From Mesorhizobium zhangyense (lineage in GTDB: Bacteria > Pseudomonadota > Alphaproteobacteria > Rhizobiales > Rhizobiaceae), in the NCBI RefSeq assembly GCF_011045115.1, contig NZ_JAAKZG010000005.1, positions 124,001 to 188,000 of the forward strand: a stretch of DNA of 64,000 nt. The letters are read 5' to 3'. The notes beneath the pieces are model-generated. The model had not been told where the DNA came from and searched no databases. It saw nothing but the letters and a program-made list of their open reading frames with translations. The stretch's first letter is position 1, and every line of letters starts with the position of its first letter. A program made the position numbers and the translations under genes. Of this stretch, positions 17,201 to 26,817 are shown piece after piece.

Positions 17201-19039
17201 ATGCTGCTTTCGGAGCAGACGCGGCTGATCGCGGCTTTTGACCACCGCGATATCTTCATCGATCCCGATCCGGACATGGCGGCCTCCTTTGCCGAGCGCA
17301 AGCGCGTGTTCGACCTGCCGCGCTCGAGCTGGCAGGACTATGACAAGACGAAGCTGTCGCCTGGCGGCATCATCGTTTCGCGCGGCCAGAAGTCGATTAC
17401 GTTGCCGGCAGCGGCGGCTAAGGCGATCGGCCTCGACAAGACGACCGCTTCGCCCAACGAGATCATGAACGCCATCCTCAAGGCCGAGGCCGACCTGTTG
17501 TGGTTCGGCGGCATCGGCACCTATGTGAAGGCGGCCGGCGAGAGCAACCAGGAAGTCGGCGACCGCGCCAATGATACGATCCGCGTCACCGCCGCGCAAT
17601 TGCGGGTGAAGGTTATTGGCGAGGGCGCCAATCTGGGTGCGACGCAGCGCGCGCGCATCGAGTTCGGGTTGCTTGGCGGCATGTGCAATTCGGACGCCAT
17701 CGACAATTCCGGCGGCGTCAATTCGTCCGACGTCGAGGTCAATATCAAGATCGCGCTGGCTTCTGCCATGCGCAAGGGATCGCTGAGGCGGCCGGCACGC
17801 AACAAGCTGCTCGCCGAGATGACCAGCGAGGTCGGCGCGCTGGTGCTTTCCAACAACTATCAGCAGACGTTGTCGCTTTCGCTGCAGAGAAAGCGCGGGC
17901 TGGCCGACATTGCCTATCAGGGCCGCTTCATGAGCGCTCTGGAAGCGCGGGGCCTGCTCGACCGGACCGTCGAGACGCTGCCTTCACCGGCAGCCCTCAC
18001 TGAGCGCGAAAAGCGTGGCGAGCCGCTGACCCGGGCCGAGCTTGGCGTGCTTCTGGCCTATGCCAAGATCGTGCTGTTTTCCGACATCGTCTCCAGCAAC
18101 CTGCTCGACGATCCGCATTTCGAGCGCGACCTGATGGGGTATTTCCCCGACAGGATGGCGAAGAAATACGCCGCCGAAATCGGCACTCACCGGCTGCGGC
18201 GCGAAATCATCGCCCGCGTTCTGGCCAATGACCTGATCAATCGCGGCGGGCCGACCTTCGTCAACCGTCTACAGGAAGCGACGGGAAGCACGGCGGCTGA
18301 TGTCGTGCGGGCCTTCACAGTTGTGCGGGCGGGCTTCGGCCTGCCGGCGCTTTATCGCGATATCGACGCGCTCGACAACCGCATCGACGGACAGGTGCAG
18401 CTCGACCTCTACCAGGCCGTTGGCCGGCTTATCTTCGTGGCATGCGGCTGGTACCTCAGGCACGGCGTGGGCGACGGCGCGGTGGACCAGCAGATCGCCG
18501 AGCTGACCGAGGCGCGCAAGGCGCTGGAGCCGAAACTTTCCTCGCTGCTGCCGGCCTTCAACAAGGCAAGGCTGGAAGAAAAGCGGCTCGGCTTCATTGC
18601 TGCAGGCGCACCGGAGGGGCTGGCCGAGCGGCTGGCGCAGACGGATGTCGCCGAACTCATTCCCGATATCGCGCTGGTTGCCCGCACGGCGAAGGCCGAT
18701 ATCGTGGCCGCTGCAAAGGCCTTCTTCGGCGTCAGCGACGCCTTCCGCATCGCCCGCATCGAGGACGCGGCGCGCGCGATCACGCCATCCGACTATTATG
18801 ACGGGCTGGCGCTGTCACGGGCGACCGACACGATCGATACGGCAAGGCGCGGCATCGCGGTTGCAGCACTCACCGGCTTCGGCAAGGCGGCCGATCCCGT
18901 CACAGCCTGGCTCGATGCCGGCGGCGCACGCATAGCGATCATCCGCGAGCGCCTGCAGGGGCTGACGGAAGGCGGCGACATCACCGTGTCGCGGCTGTCC
19001 GTAGCATCCGGGCTGATGAGCGATTTGACGGGGATGTGA
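14234..19039 (+). CDS. NAD-specific glutamate dehydrogenase, large (about 180 kDa) type
   Basis: A 1601-residue catabolic glutamate dehydrogenase of the bacterial large (GDH-180) class, oxidising glutamate to 2-oxoglutarate and ammonia with NAD. The N-terminal 750 residues hold ACT-like regulatory segments. The catalytic centre follows around RGGLRWSDRAQDYRTEVLG and VPVGAKGGF, with the nucleotide-binding half including VGVGDMSGDVFGNGMLLS and GEGANLG. A GGGGGAG ribosome-binding site favours the ATG at 14234 over one 18 bases earlier. The first 30 residues are Ala/Lys/Pro-rich. It is a single gene. Confidence 0.95.
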   Translation: MASGLKSRTAAKKAPPAKKVATTKTADRSVQLADYLLARAPAEDVAAYEATALAKAAELAGRAVAKHKKGECVVAIDRDAGVSVGDRPLTVVTVVNDNMPFLFDSVLGEITDTAGEPAFVTHPVIAVKHGKGGVEAILGEGGAGKGDQGADRLSVIHVHIRALSEDQAKGLEERLKRVLSQVRDAVNDWKPMLARLDQAISEFRYAPIPLDKDAVTEAIAFLEWLRDDNFTFLGMREFRYTGGEKSGTLDRAGKPGLGILRDPDVMVLRREIDGDNTTTPEIRAFLHGPDPLIVTKANAKSVVHRRIYLDYVGVKTYDAKGRLAGELRMVGLFTSSAYTRSVMKIPYLRSKAQTVVTKSGFDPADHSGKALINVLESYPRDELFQVAVPTLRKHSEAILGLVERPRVRALVRVDQFDRFVSVLVFVPRDRYDSVAREKIGAYLKTVFEGRVSAYYPAFPEGGLARVHFIIGRSGGKTPKVEQKTIEAAIRDIVRTWEDAMAETAATSGADSGLTAIANRFPESYRNSFTPAEALVDAQQIASLSAESPIAIDYYRHAGQSPEQAALKIYHYGAPVALSRRVPVLENTGFRVISERTFEVGDEAAGMVFVHDMDLENSFGKPIDLSDGGALFEEVFLSVWRGDADNDGYNALAQTAALPSTSIGILRAYGRYLQQAGIPQSQDFIAAALNRYPQIARALFDLFVARFDPKAKDGDVTAKHLKAAIKDALEQVPNIDDDTIIRRYANLIEASLRTNHFVAGIREKGQSLAIKLDSRNVDGLPEPRPWREIFVYGSEVEGVHLRFGPVARGGLRWSDRAQDYRTEVLGLVKAQQVKNAVIVPVGAKGGFFPKRSPVGGTREAVFEAGKSAYINFVSSLLSITDNLDGDMVVPPKSTIRRDTDDPYFVVAADKGTATFSDTANSISEAHGFWLDDAFASGGSAGYDHKKMGITAKGAWEAVKRHFREMNRDIQTSPFSVVGVGDMSGDVFGNGMLLSEQTRLIAAFDHRDIFIDPDPDMAASFAERKRVFDLPRSSWQDYDKTKLSPGGIIVSRGQKSITLPAAAAKAIGLDKTTASPNEIMNAILKAEADLLWFGGIGTYVKAAGESNQEVGDRANDTIRVTAAQLRVKVIGEGANLGATQRARIEFGLLGGMCNSDAIDNSGGVNSSDVEVNIKIALASAMRKGSLRRPARNKLLAEMTSEVGALVLSNNYQQTLSLSLQRKRGLADIAYQGRFMSALEARGLLDRTVETLPSPAALTEREKRGEPLTRAELGVLLAYAKIVLFSDIVSSNLLDDPHFERDLMGYFPDRMAKKYAAEIGTHRLRREIIARVLANDLINRGGPTFVNRLQEATGSTAADVVRAFTVVRAGFGLPALYRDIDALDNRIDGQVQLDLYQAVGRLIFVACGWYLRHGVGDGAVDQQIAELTEARKALEPKLSSLLPAFNKARLEEKRLGFIAAGAPEGLAERLAQTDVAELIPDIALVARTAKADIVAAAKAFFGVSDAFRIARIEDAARAITPSDYYDGLALSRATDTIDTARRGIAVAALTGFGKAADPVTAWLDAGGARIAIIRERLQGLTEGGDITVSRLSVASGLMSDLTGM

Positions 19040-19291
19040 AGGCCGCACGCAGTCTATTTTGTGTGGCCGTTCACTGGCCTGGGCTCGTGTTGCACGCCCG
19101 GTTGCCTCGTCTCGACGGGCTTTCGCCAGCATCTCCAGCTGCTCATGCCGAGTGCGCAGCATCTCCGTCAGCGAATCTGGTCAAGCTTCACGGGAAGCGC
19201 CATGATCTTGAGTTTGGCCTTCAAATTCACTTCGTAATCGGGGCCGGCCGCAATCCGGTCTCTCAGGTGTCGCCAGAACGGCTTCTATTTT

Positions 19292-19465
19292 CTAGGAGCG
19301 CTGCACGTGCTGGGCTATGTGCAACAGCCCTTCCAGCCGGGAAATCGTATTTCTGATGACGTCTGCGGCCTTGCTGGCTTCACCTTTGTGAAGCTCCGCC
19401 TCGCATTCCCTCAGATCAGCCAATGCGGCCTGGACTTCGCGCTTCAGGTCATCTGGGGACACCAT
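19292..19465 (-). CDS. Small hypothetical protein, predicted helical
   Basis: A 57-residue reading frame beginning MVSPDDLKREVQAALADLRE, almost entirely charged amphipathic helix with heptad-like leucines (AELHKGEASKAADVIRNTIS). Its ATG lies 5 bp after the stop of the next gene upstream on the same strand, so the two look like an operon. A longer version from 19516 would overlap that gene. No family is recognised. Confidence 0.4.
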   Translation of the reverse strand: MVSPDDLKREVQAALADLRECEAELHKGEASKAADVIRNTISRLEGLLHIAQHVQRS

Positions 19466-19470
19466 AATCG

Positions 19471-19779
19471 TCACGAAGAGGCCTCGCCATTCGTTCTGAT
19501 GCCTCGCTGACGCCATTCGCGCTGATCCAATCTTACCAGATCGGAAAATGCCCGATGGGAGCGCCTGGGCAGCGGTTCGCGTCTCAATTTCTTGAAAAGT
19601 GCTTCTTCATGAACAACGCCGGTGTCAAACAGCAGCAAGGCGCGGCCGCCAATATAGGCGGCATCCGGGCCCTTTTCGCTAAGACCGTGCCATTGGAGAA
19701 CCTTTCCCACGACACGATTCACCAGCGCCAGATTTGCGGGATGAAAACTTCCGGAATGAGAATCATGAGGATTGGTCAT
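19471..19779 (-). CDS. Small hypothetical protein
   Basis: A 102-residue reading frame beginning MTNPHDSHSGSFHPANLALV, with a clear GAAGGAGAAAGCC ribosome-binding site before its ATG. The middle (LVNRVVGKVLQWHGLSEKG) is mildly hydrophobic and helical; the C-terminus is Arg-rich. No motif or family is recognised. It seems to be the first gene of a two-gene unit with the small helical protein immediately downstream. An in-frame start 75 bases earlier lacks such a site. Confidence 0.45.
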   Translation of the reverse strand: MTNPHDSHSGSFHPANLALVNRVVGKVLQWHGLSEKGPDAAYIGGRALLLFDTGVVHEEALFKKLRREPLPRRSHRAFSDLVRLDQREWRQRGIRTNGEASS

Positions 19780-19989
19780 GGCTTTCTCCTTCGATGAGGG
19801 CGAAAGCGCGGTAATCTCTCTCAAGAACCAGCGCCCGTTTCGATTGCTGGTCACGAATGGACGGTACGCCGATCATGGCCAATAGCAAGCGGGGATTTCC
19901 TGCCGGGAATAGCACCAACTGCAGGGAATTGGCCGGCAGGCAATGATGGCCAAACACCGGCTGGAGGCCGCTATGCCGATGCGAAGGGC

Positions 19990-20424
19990 TTACGCTTCGG
20001 GTGACGTGTCCGAGCCAGGATCGCCGCCGGCGGCGGCTATCGACAGCCTGCGCAGATAGTGCTTCCAGCCCTTTTCATGGCTGGCGCGCTCGTTCTCGTC
20101 TGGCAGCCCGCTATGGGTGAAACGCACCAGGGTGCCGCCATCCTTCTCGACGAGATCGATCTCGACCAGGCTAGATCCAGGCGGCATCTCCTCACGCGCT
20201 TCCCAGCCGAAGCTGTAGGCGAGGCGGTGGATCGGGATCACTTCGGTGAACTGGCCGCGGGCGATGTGCTTGTCGCCGACGCTGACGAGATAGATGCCAC
20301 CGGGACGGGCTTCGGTGGTTGCCGGGCCGATCCAGCGCGAGATCTTGTCGGGATCGGTGAGGAAGGCAAAGACCGTCGCCTGCGGGGCTGCGATCTGGAT
20401 CTCGATGCGAAGCGTCTCGGCCAT
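19990..20424 (-). CDS. SRPBCC / AHSA1-like protein
   Basis: A 144-residue START-like protein of the AHSA1 (activator of Hsp90 ATPase homologue) group. Characteristic features are the opening strand TLRIEIQIAAPQATVFAFLT, the DPDKISRWIGP helix, GGIYLVSVGD, and the closing VRFTHSGLPDENERASHEKG with GWKHYLRRL. The fold encloses a hydrophobic pocket for a small ligand; the bacterial proteins are mostly uncharacterised. The ATG has a GGAGGAGGC ribosome-binding site 6 bases upstream. It is divergent from the cyclase gene that follows. Confidence 0.8.
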   Translation of the reverse strand: MAETLRIEIQIAAPQATVFAFLTDPDKISRWIGPATTEARPGGIYLVSVGDKHIARGQFTEVIPIHRLAYSFGWEAREEMPPGSSLVEIDLVEKDGGTLVRFTHSGLPDENERASHEKGWKHYLRRLSIAAAGGDPGSDTSPEA

Positions 20425-20528
20425 CGTAAGCCTCCTCCGGCTCGGGCGCAATGGCTGCACTGTAGCCCAATCGGCATGCGGCGCAAGAAAGCGCCCGCCG
20501 CCTCATGACATGCGCCTGACACCATTGC

Positions 20529-21614
20529 ATGATGGCGGCCATGCAACTTCGCTCCGCTCTGTCGTTTCTCGTCGACGAGGCGATCGGCCTGCCCGGGGCC
20601 GATGCCTTCCTCACCGAGCTTGCCGCACGGCTTGTGGCCGACGGGCTGCCGCTAGCGGGTGGCGCGCTCACCCAGGCAGCGCCGCACCCGATCATCGCGC
20701 GGCGCACATGGTTGTGGCGCGCCGATAGCGGACAGGTCATCGAGGCGCTTGGCTTCGGCCTCGCCGGGGCTGCCGATCATGCAAATGTCGGACGCGACTG
20801 GCTGGTGCAACTCGGCACCGAAGCCGTGCAGGAGGATTTCGCCGGCAGTGCCCCCGATGGTGCCGTGCTTGGCTGGGCAGCGACGCGGCCATTCCGCGAG
20901 CCTGACCTGGAACTGCTGCGCGAGGTCGCCCGCTTTGCCGCAGCACCGCTTGCCGTGCTTGCTGCCCGCTCGACGCTTGCCGTGCTGCTCGAAACGTATC
21001 TCGGCCGGCGCAGCGCCGCACAGGTGCTGGCCGGCCGGCTGCGGCGCGAGCCCGGCGAGACGATCCGCGCAGCTCTGCTCTATGCCGATTTGCGCGGCTT
21101 CACCGAGCTGTCGGAAACGACCGCGCCGAGGGAGGTGATCGTAGCGCTCGACGCCTGGTTCGACCGCATCGCCGGCGCGGTTCATGCCTTCGGCGGCGAG
21201 GTGCTGAAGTTCATTGGCGACGGCATTCTGGCGATCTTCCCGATCGGCGAGCGCGACGCTGCTACCGCTTGCGATGCGGCGCTACGCGCGGTTGCCGCAG
21301 CGCGCGCCGGCATGGATCACCTCGATCGCACCCGCGCCGCGCAAGGTCTGGCGCCTCTGCCCTTCGGCACCGCGCTTCACATAGGCGAGATGCTGTGGGG
21401 CAATATTGGCACCGCTGACCGGCTGGATTTCACCGCAATCGGCCCTGCCGTGAACCTCGTCAGCAGGCTGGAGGGCCTGTGCCGGCCGCTCGGTCGCTCG
21501 GTGCTGCTCTCGGGCGCGTTTGCGGCGGAAGCAACGCAAGCCCTGATCCCGCTTGGCGAGCACAGGCTGCGCGGCATCGCTGCTCTATGCGTAGTTTACG
21601 CGCCGCAGGCGTGA
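20529..21614 (+). CDS. Soluble class III adenylate/guanylate cyclase
   Basis: A 361-residue cytoplasmic cyclase with an uncharacterised N-terminal half (about 1-150, no transmembrane segments) and a C-terminal catalytic domain. Metal-binding D187 sits in LYADLRGFTE and D231 in KFIGDGILAIF; N309 and R313 of the transition-state motif are present in AVNLVSRLE. The residue normally Asp or Thr for base recognition is proline here (FTAIGPAVN, P306), whereas K227 is kept. Such variants occur among rhizobial cyclases, so cAMP formation is likely but not certain. Several close ATG codons make the exact start uncertain. Confidence 0.82.
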   Translation: MMAAMQLRSALSFLVDEAIGLPGADAFLTELAARLVADGLPLAGGALTQAAPHPIIARRTWLWRADSGQVIEALGFGLAGAADHANVGRDWLVQLGTEAVQEDFAGSAPDGAVLGWAATRPFREPDLELLREVARFAAAPLAVLAARSTLAVLLETYLGRRSAAQVLAGRLRREPGETIRAALLYADLRGFTELSETTAPREVIVALDAWFDRIAGAVHAFGGEVLKFIGDGILAIFPIGERDAATACDAALRAVAAARAGMDHLDRTRAAQGLAPLPFGTALHIGEMLWGNIGTADRLDFTAIGPAVNLVSRLEGLCRPLGRSVLLSGAFAAEATQALIPLGEHRLRGIAALCVVYAPQA

Positions 21615-21734
21615 GGCAAACGCTCATTGCCCGACAAGGAATTTCCGGCGCAGGCAGTCTCCCCTTTGCACGACTCCCAAAAACATGCAGACATGGCGCC
21701 AGCCTAAAACGCGACGCAGGCGGGTGGAGGAAAT

Positions 21735-23111
21735 ATGGCCGACGTGACAGTTCAGCGCGCCTCCGGTCGCGGCATCTGGGGCTGGATGTTCTTCGACTGG
21801 GCGGCGCAGCCGTTCTTCACCGTGGTCACCACCTTCATCTTCGGCCCCTATGTCGTCTCGCGCATGGCCAGCGACCCGGCCATGGGGCAGGCGGCCTGGG
21901 GCTACGGCATCGCCGCCGCCGGCTTCGTCATTGCGATCCTGTCGCCGGTGCTCGGCTCGATTGCCGACCAGACCGGCCCGCGCAAACCATGGATCGCCTT
22001 CTTCGCCGCGATCAAGATCGCAAGCCTCTGCGGGCTGTGGTTTGCCGCACCCGGTTCGCCGCTGGTGCCGGTGATCCTGCTCTTTTCACTGGCTTCGGTT
22101 GCCGCCGAATTTTCCACTGTGTTCAACGATTCGATGATGCCGCGCCTCGTTTCCAAGGCTGAGATCGGCAAGATTTCCAACATTGCATGGGGGCTCGGCT
22201 ATCTCGGCGGCATGATTGCGCTGATCTTCGTGGTGACGATGCTTGCCGGTTCTCAGGAGACGGGCAAGACGATCATCGGCGTCGATCCGCTGTTCGGTCT
22301 CGATCCGAAGCTCGGCGAGGATGCGCGCGCGACCGGGCCGCTTTCGGCGCTGTGGTACTTCATCTTCATCCTGCCGATGTTCTTCTTTACGCCCGACGGT
22401 GCCAAGGGCAAGCCGATCGGCCCTGCCGTGCGCGAGGGCCTCGCCGAGCTGAAATCGACGCTGGGCGAGGTGCGCCAGCGCAGCGGCGTGTTGCGCTTTC
22501 TGGTGGCGCGGATGATCTACCAGGACGGCGTCAACGCCGTGCTCGGCCTGGGCGGCGTCTTCGCTGCGGCTATGTTCGGCTGGTCCATCACCGAGATTGG
22601 CGTTTTCGGCATCATCCTCAATGTCGTCGCGATCTTCGGCTGCTGGATCGCGGCGCGGCTCGATACGGCGTTTGGCTCCAAGACGGTTGTGATGATTTCG
22701 CTGGTGTTCCTGACCATCGCGACGCTGGGCATCGTTTCGACCGGTCCGGGGTTCACGCTGTTCGGCGCGCTGATGCTGCCGGGCGCCGATACGGGCGGGC
22801 TGTTCGGCACGCCGGCGGAAAAGGCCTATATCCTGTTCGGTCTGCTGATCGGGCTGGCCTTCGGCCCGGTTCAGGCCTCGTCACGCTCCTATCTGGCGCG
22901 CAGCGTCACTGCCGAGGAAGCGGGGCGCTATTTCGGCATCTATGCGCTGGCCGGTCGCGCGACGAGCTTCGCTGCGCCCTTTCTGGTGGCGACGGTGACG
23001 GCGCTCAGCGGCTCGCCGCGGCTGGGCATGGCGATGATCCTGCTGTTTCTGGTGGTCGGCATGGCTGTGCTGTGGCCGACGCCCTATCCGGCGGACAAGG
23101 TGGAGGGGTAG
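21735..23111 (+). CDS. UMF1-family MFS transporter (Atg22-like)
   Basis: A 458-residue inner-membrane protein of the UMF1/Atg22-like branch of the major facilitator superfamily with about twelve helices. The diagnostic N-terminus is FFDWAAQPFFTVVTTFIFGP. The loop IADQTGPRKPWIAF corresponds to motif A, and QASSRSYLARSVTAEEAGRY in the C-terminal half is typical of the family. The ATG has a GGTGGAGGAA ribosome-binding site. Bacterial members are poorly characterised; yeast Atg22 exports amino acids from the vacuole. It is convergent with purH across a palindromic element. Confidence 0.85.
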   Translation: MADVTVQRASGRGIWGWMFFDWAAQPFFTVVTTFIFGPYVVSRMASDPAMGQAAWGYGIAAAGFVIAILSPVLGSIADQTGPRKPWIAFFAAIKIASLCGLWFAAPGSPLVPVILLFSLASVAAEFSTVFNDSMMPRLVSKAEIGKISNIAWGLGYLGGMIALIFVVTMLAGSQETGKTIIGVDPLFGLDPKLGEDARATGPLSALWYFIFILPMFFFTPDGAKGKPIGPAVREGLAELKSTLGEVRQRSGVLRFLVARMIYQDGVNAVLGLGGVFAAAMFGWSITEIGVFGIILNVVAIFGCWIAARLDTAFGSKTVVMISLVFLTIATLGIVSTGPGFTLFGALMLPGADTGGLFGTPAEKAYILFGLLIGLAFGPVQASSRSYLARSVTAEEAGRYFGIYALAGRATSFAAPFLVATVTALSGSPRLGMAMILLFLVVGMAVLWPTPYPADKVEG

Positions 23112-23120
23112 CCGCGCCTT

Positions 23121-23260
23121 CCTTCTCCCCTTGTGGGAGAAGGTGCCTGAGCGTAGCGAAGGCGGATGAGGGGTGTTCCAGCCTGGCGCTCCGTCCAACA
23201 CCCCTCATCCGTCTTGGCGCTGCGCGCCAATCCACCTTCTCCCACAAGTGGAGAAGGTGA
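23121..23260. repeat. RIME-like palindromic intergenic mosaic, copy B
   Basis: A 140-bp inverted element whose left arm, CCTTCTCCCCTTGTGGGAG and on, is mirrored by the right arm with CACCTTCTCCCACAAG. The interior has AACACCCCTCATCCG mirrored in CGGATGAGGGGTGTT and a GGCGC/GCGCC stem. It lies between the converging UMF1 transporter and purH genes and may serve both as a terminator. Confidence 0.75.
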
Positions 23261-23267
23261 GGGCGGC

Positions 23268-24884
23268 TCAATGCCGGAAATGCCGCACGCCGGTAAACAC
23301 CATGGCGATGCCATGCGCGTCCGCAGCCGCAATCACGTCATCGTCGCGCATCGAGCCGCCGGGCTGGATGACGGCGGTGGCGCCGGCTTCGATGGCCGAC
23401 AAAAGCCCGTCGGCGAAGGGAAAGAAGGCATCCGAGGCAACGACGGAGCCTTTGGTCAGCGGCTCGGCAAGGCCTGCCGCCTCAGCTGCGTCCAGCGCCT
23501 TGCGGGCGGCGATGCGCGCCGAATCGACCCGGCTCATCTGGCCCGCGCCGACGCCTACCGTCGCACCATCCCTGACATAGACGATGGCGTTCGACTTCAC
23601 ATGCTTGGCGACGCGGAAGGCGAATTTCAGGTCGGTCAGCTCCTGCGCGGTCGGCGCGCGCTTCGTCACCACCTTGAGCTCGAGCCCATCGACCACGGCG
23701 TTATCGCGTGACTGCACCAGCAACCCGCCGGCGACCGACTTGACCATGACGCCCGCCATGCGCGGGTCGGGCAGGCCGCCGGTGACGAGCAGGCGCAGGT
23801 TCTTCTTGGCCGCGATGATCGCCTGCGCTTCCTCGCTGGCATCGGGTGCGATGATGACCTCGGTGAAGGTTTTCACGATCTCTTCCGCCGCTTCCGCGTC
23901 GAGCAGGCGGTTGACGGCGACAATGCCGCCAAAGGCCGAGACCGGGTCGCAGGCCAGCGCCCTGGCATAGGCGGCCTTCAGCGATGCGCCCTCGGCGACG
24001 CCGCAGGGGTTGGCGTGCTTGATGATAGCCACTGCCGCAGAACCGGCTGGGTCGAACTCGCCGACCAGCTCGAAGGCCGCGTCGGTGTCGTTGATGTTGT
24101 TGTAGGAGAGCTGCTTGCCCTGAAGCTGACGCGCTGTGGCGACGCCCGGGCGCTTTTCGCCGGTGACGTAGAAGCCGGCCTGCTGGTGCGGGTTCTCGCC
24201 ATAACGCATGACGTTTTCGAGCTTGCCGCCGAAAGCGCGCCAGGTCGGGTGCTCGATCGCTAGCGCCTCGGCGAACCAGCCGGAGATTGCCGCATCGTAG
24301 GCGGCAGTGCGGGCGAAGGCTTTGGCGGCCAGCTTCTGGCGGAACTCGAAGGACAGGCTGCCGATGTTCATCTCCAGCGCGTTGATCACCGGAGCGTAGT
24401 CTTCCGGGTCGGTGACGATGGCGACATAGGCGTGGTTCTTGGCGGACGCGCGCACCATCGCCGGCCCGCCGATATCGACGTTCTCGACGATCGAGGCGTA
24501 GTCGGCGCCGGACTGGCGGACTTCCTCGAACGGGTAGAGGTTGACGACGACAAGGTCGATCGGTTCGATGCCGTGGACGCGCATGGCATGAGCATGGTCG
24601 GGATCGTCGCGAATGCCGAGCAGCGCGCCATGGACCGACGGATGCAGCGTCTTCACGCGGCCGTCCATGATCTCGGGGAAGCCGGTGAGTTCCGATACGT
24701 CGCGCACGGCGATGCCGGCCTCGGCGATCGCCTTGGCGGTGCCGCCGGTGGAGACCAGTTCGACGCCGGCTTTGACCAGCGCGGCCGCGAAGTCGACCAG
24801 GCCGGTCTTGTCGGAGACGGAAAGCAGCGCGCGGCGGACGGGAACGAGATCGGGTGCAGGGATTTTCTTGGAGGCGACGGCCAT
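23268..24884 (-). CDS. purH: Bifunctional AICAR transformylase / IMP cyclohydrolase
   Basis: A 538-residue enzyme catalysing the last two steps of purine synthesis, AICAR to FAICAR with 10-formyl-THF and then cyclisation to IMP. The N-terminal cyclohydrolase domain begins [20 protein letters not shown] and includes [15 protein letters not shown]. The C-terminal transformylase has the conserved KHANPCGVA motif with catalytic Lys-His and ends in [21 protein letters not shown] take the ATG giving [12 protein letters not shown]; the frame extends 219 bases further upstream, but that part is Arg-rich and unconserved. A heparinase-like gene lies about 100 bp upstream. Confidence 0.96.
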   Translation of the reverse strand: MAVASKKIPAPDLVPVRRALLSVSDKTGLVDFAAALVKAGVELVSTGGTAKAIAEAGIAVRDVSELTGFPEIMDGRVKTLHPSVHGALLGIRDDPDHAHAMRVHGIEPIDLVVVNLYPFEEVRQSGADYASIVENVDIGGPAMVRASAKNHAYVAIVTDPEDYAPVINALEMNIGSLSFEFRQKLAAKAFARTAAYDAAISGWFAEALAIEHPTWRAFGGKLENVMRYGENPHQQAGFYVTGEKRPGVATARQLQGKQLSYNNINDTDAAFELVGEFDPAGSAAVAIIKHANPCGVAEGASLKAAYARALACDPVSAFGGIVAVNRLLDAEAAEEIVKTFTEVIIAPDASEEAQAIIAAKKNLRLLVTGGLPDPRMAGVMVKSVAGGLLVQSRDNAVVDGLELKVVTKRAPTAQELTDLKFAFRVAKHVKSNAIVYVRDGATVGVGAGQMSRVDSARIAARKALDAAEAAGLAEPLTKGSVVASDAFFPFADGLLSAIEAGATAVIQPGGSMRDDDVIAAADAHGIAMVFTGVRHFRH

Positions 24885-24987
24885 GTCGGAGCGGGCCTTT
24901 CGAGCTTGGGAGGCGGATGCGCGCGGCCTAGCACAGACGCAAGGTAAATCAAGCTTCGAGGGACAGAAAATCAGCCGAAAGGCCCGT

Positions 24988-26712
24988 TCAGTTATTCTGC
25001 GGGTAACCGGCCGAGTGCGTGCGCGTGAACTGCCAGTGCATTTCGGGAAACTGCGACGCCTTGTAGGAGAGCACGATCTGGCGGCTGTGGCGCGGCCCGC
25101 CAAGGCCGGCGAAGAAGATCGATTCCTCGACTGTCGGCGTCATTTCGCCGGCGGTGAAAAGCCAGTTGTCGGCGTGGGGTGCGGCCAGCACCAGCCGGTC
25201 TTTGTCGTCGTGGAAAAGTTCGATATCCGGGTGGATGTGGAAGCGGATGGTGACGAGATCGCGGCCATTGTCCAGCGGCGGCGCGCCGCGGGAGCGAAGG
25301 AAACGGTCGATGCCGGTCAGAATGTCGCCATCGGCGGCCAGCGCCATTTCGCGCTCATGATAAAGGCCGAAGCGCGCGACATAGCCGTCATGGCTGGCGA
25401 CGAAGCCTTGCGTGCCCTTGCTGTCGGTGCGTTCCGAAGGCACATGGCGCGGCCCGCCGATCAGTGGCGAGCCGAGCAGGCCGTTGACGCGCGGCGAATG
25501 GCTGAAGCGCGCCGACGAGGTGTCGTTGAGCGATGCAGTGGAGTGGGCAGCGGTAGCGCGCGCCAGCGGCCGGAATTCCTCCGCGCCATAGGCGTCGATG
25601 CCGGCATTGACGATGAAATGCTGCCGGCCCGACGACATCTCGAAGGACAGGCAGCCGGCATGTGCCGCTTCCGAGACTTCGCTGGGCGGCGCAGTGCCTG
25701 TGTCGGCAATCACCGTGGTGCCGCCCATCGACAGGCGCTCATAGCCTGAATGCGGAGCGTGAAGCAGCGATGCGCCGGCTGTGTCGTCATGGCGCATGAT
25801 GGCGGCGATGCGGTCGGGAATGGTGACGCCCATGCCGTTGAAGCGGGCGATGGTGCCGTCCTGATGGCGGAAGAAGCGCAGCGCCGGCAGCATGCGGTCG
25901 ATCGCGCCGATCAGCGCTTCAGGCGGCGTTTCGGCCTGGTTGGCATAGGTCTGGCGCAGCGGCAGCAGGTCTGCAAGCAGTTCCAGCACCGCCATCGGAT
26001 TGCGCGAAATGTGGCCGCCATCGGCAAGGACCTGCCGGTTCAATTCGTCGGCGAGATGTCGCGTGGCGGTGCGCAACGCCGCCTGCGGCGCGGGCAGCGA
26101 CAATGCAGCAAAGGCGAGCGCGATGCGGGTGCGCAGGCGCTCTTCGCCATCGGGCATTTCGCGGGCCATGGAGCGTAGATAGCGGATCTGCAGCGCCAGC
26201 GATTTCAGGAAGGCGCGGTAGAAAGGGAATTCGGCACCCTGCAGCACGACCGAAGAATGCTGCAGCCAGGCGATGATGCGCTTGCCGCTGGTCGCCGGCT
26301 CCCAGGCGACGCCGGAGATGCGGCCGCCATGGGTGGCGATCCAGTCGGAGACAAGCGCACGCGCATTGGCGGCGGCAAGCTCCGTGTTGGCGGCGCGCAT
26401 GTGGCGCAGCCAGCGGAAGCCGTGCAGCGATTTCTGCCAGCCGCGATTGGGCACCTCGATCTGGAACGGCGACTTGCCGCCGGTCTCGACGAGATGGCCT
26501 GAAAGCGGGTAGCGGCCATAGTAGATTTCCAGCGCGACCTGCTGATCGGCGAGCCTCAGATCAGGCGGTGCAATCAGCACGCGCTCCGGCGTGCGGCCGG
26601 TATAGCGCCAGCGATAGACCGGACCGGCGCGCAAGCGGCGGCGGGTCTTGCGCCAAAGCTCTTTGGCGACGAGCGCCCAAAGGCCTGTCGTGTTGCCTGC
26701 CGCAATCGACAA
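24988..26712 (-). CDS. Heparinase II/III family protein
   Basis: A 574-residue protein of the heparinase II/III-like family. The N-terminal half is an all-helical toroid ([37 protein letters not shown]), and the C-terminal beta-sandwich begins near [20 protein letters not shown] and has the family's surface-exposed His/Tyr-rich segments ([12 protein letters not shown]). No signal peptide is visible, although many homologues act in the periplasm on uronic-acid polysaccharides. In rhizobia this gene recurrently lies between purH and rsmB, as here. The natural substrate is unknown. Confidence 0.85.
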   Translation of the reverse strand: MSIAAGNTTGLWALVAKELWRKTRRRLRAGPVYRWRYTGRTPERVLIAPPDLRLADQQVALEIYYGRYPLSGHLVETGGKSPFQIEVPNRGWQKSLHGFRWLRHMRAANTELAAANARALVSDWIATHGGRISGVAWEPATSGKRIIAWLQHSSVVLQGAEFPFYRAFLKSLALQIRYLRSMAREMPDGEERLRTRIALAFAALSLPAPQAALRTATRHLADELNRQVLADGGHISRNPMAVLELLADLLPLRQTYANQAETPPEALIGAIDRMLPALRFFRHQDGTIARFNGMGVTIPDRIAAIMRHDDTAGASLLHAPHSGYERLSMGGTTVIADTGTAPPSEVSEAAHAGCLSFEMSSGRQHFIVNAGIDAYGAEEFRPLARATAAHSTASLNDTSSARFSHSPRVNGLLGSPLIGGPRHVPSERTDSKGTQGFVASHDGYVARFGLYHEREMALAADGDILTGIDRFLRSRGAPPLDNGRDLVTIRFHIHPDIELFHDDKDRLVLAAPHADNWLFTAGEMTPTVEESIFFAGLGGPRHSRQIVLSYKASQFPEMHWQFTRTHSAGYPQNN

Positions 26713-26817
26713 GAAGTTCCTCCAAAAAGACGTCCGCCCGGCGAGAACGTTATATGATTCAAGATTCTATGCGAAGTTGAATTTCGCTACCGGTGCGGCC
26801 TGGGGATAAGTTGCGGC

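Noticed and set aside
15560-17599. A 679-codon open frame on the minus strand within glutamate dehydrogenase
   Set aside because: Lies entirely antisense to a gene with clear catalytic motifs; composition is that of a reverse-frame shadow.
19763-19957. A 64-residue frame upstream of the small hypothetical pair
   Set aside because: Overlaps the start of the better supported small gene and lacks a ribosome-binding site; left as non-coding.
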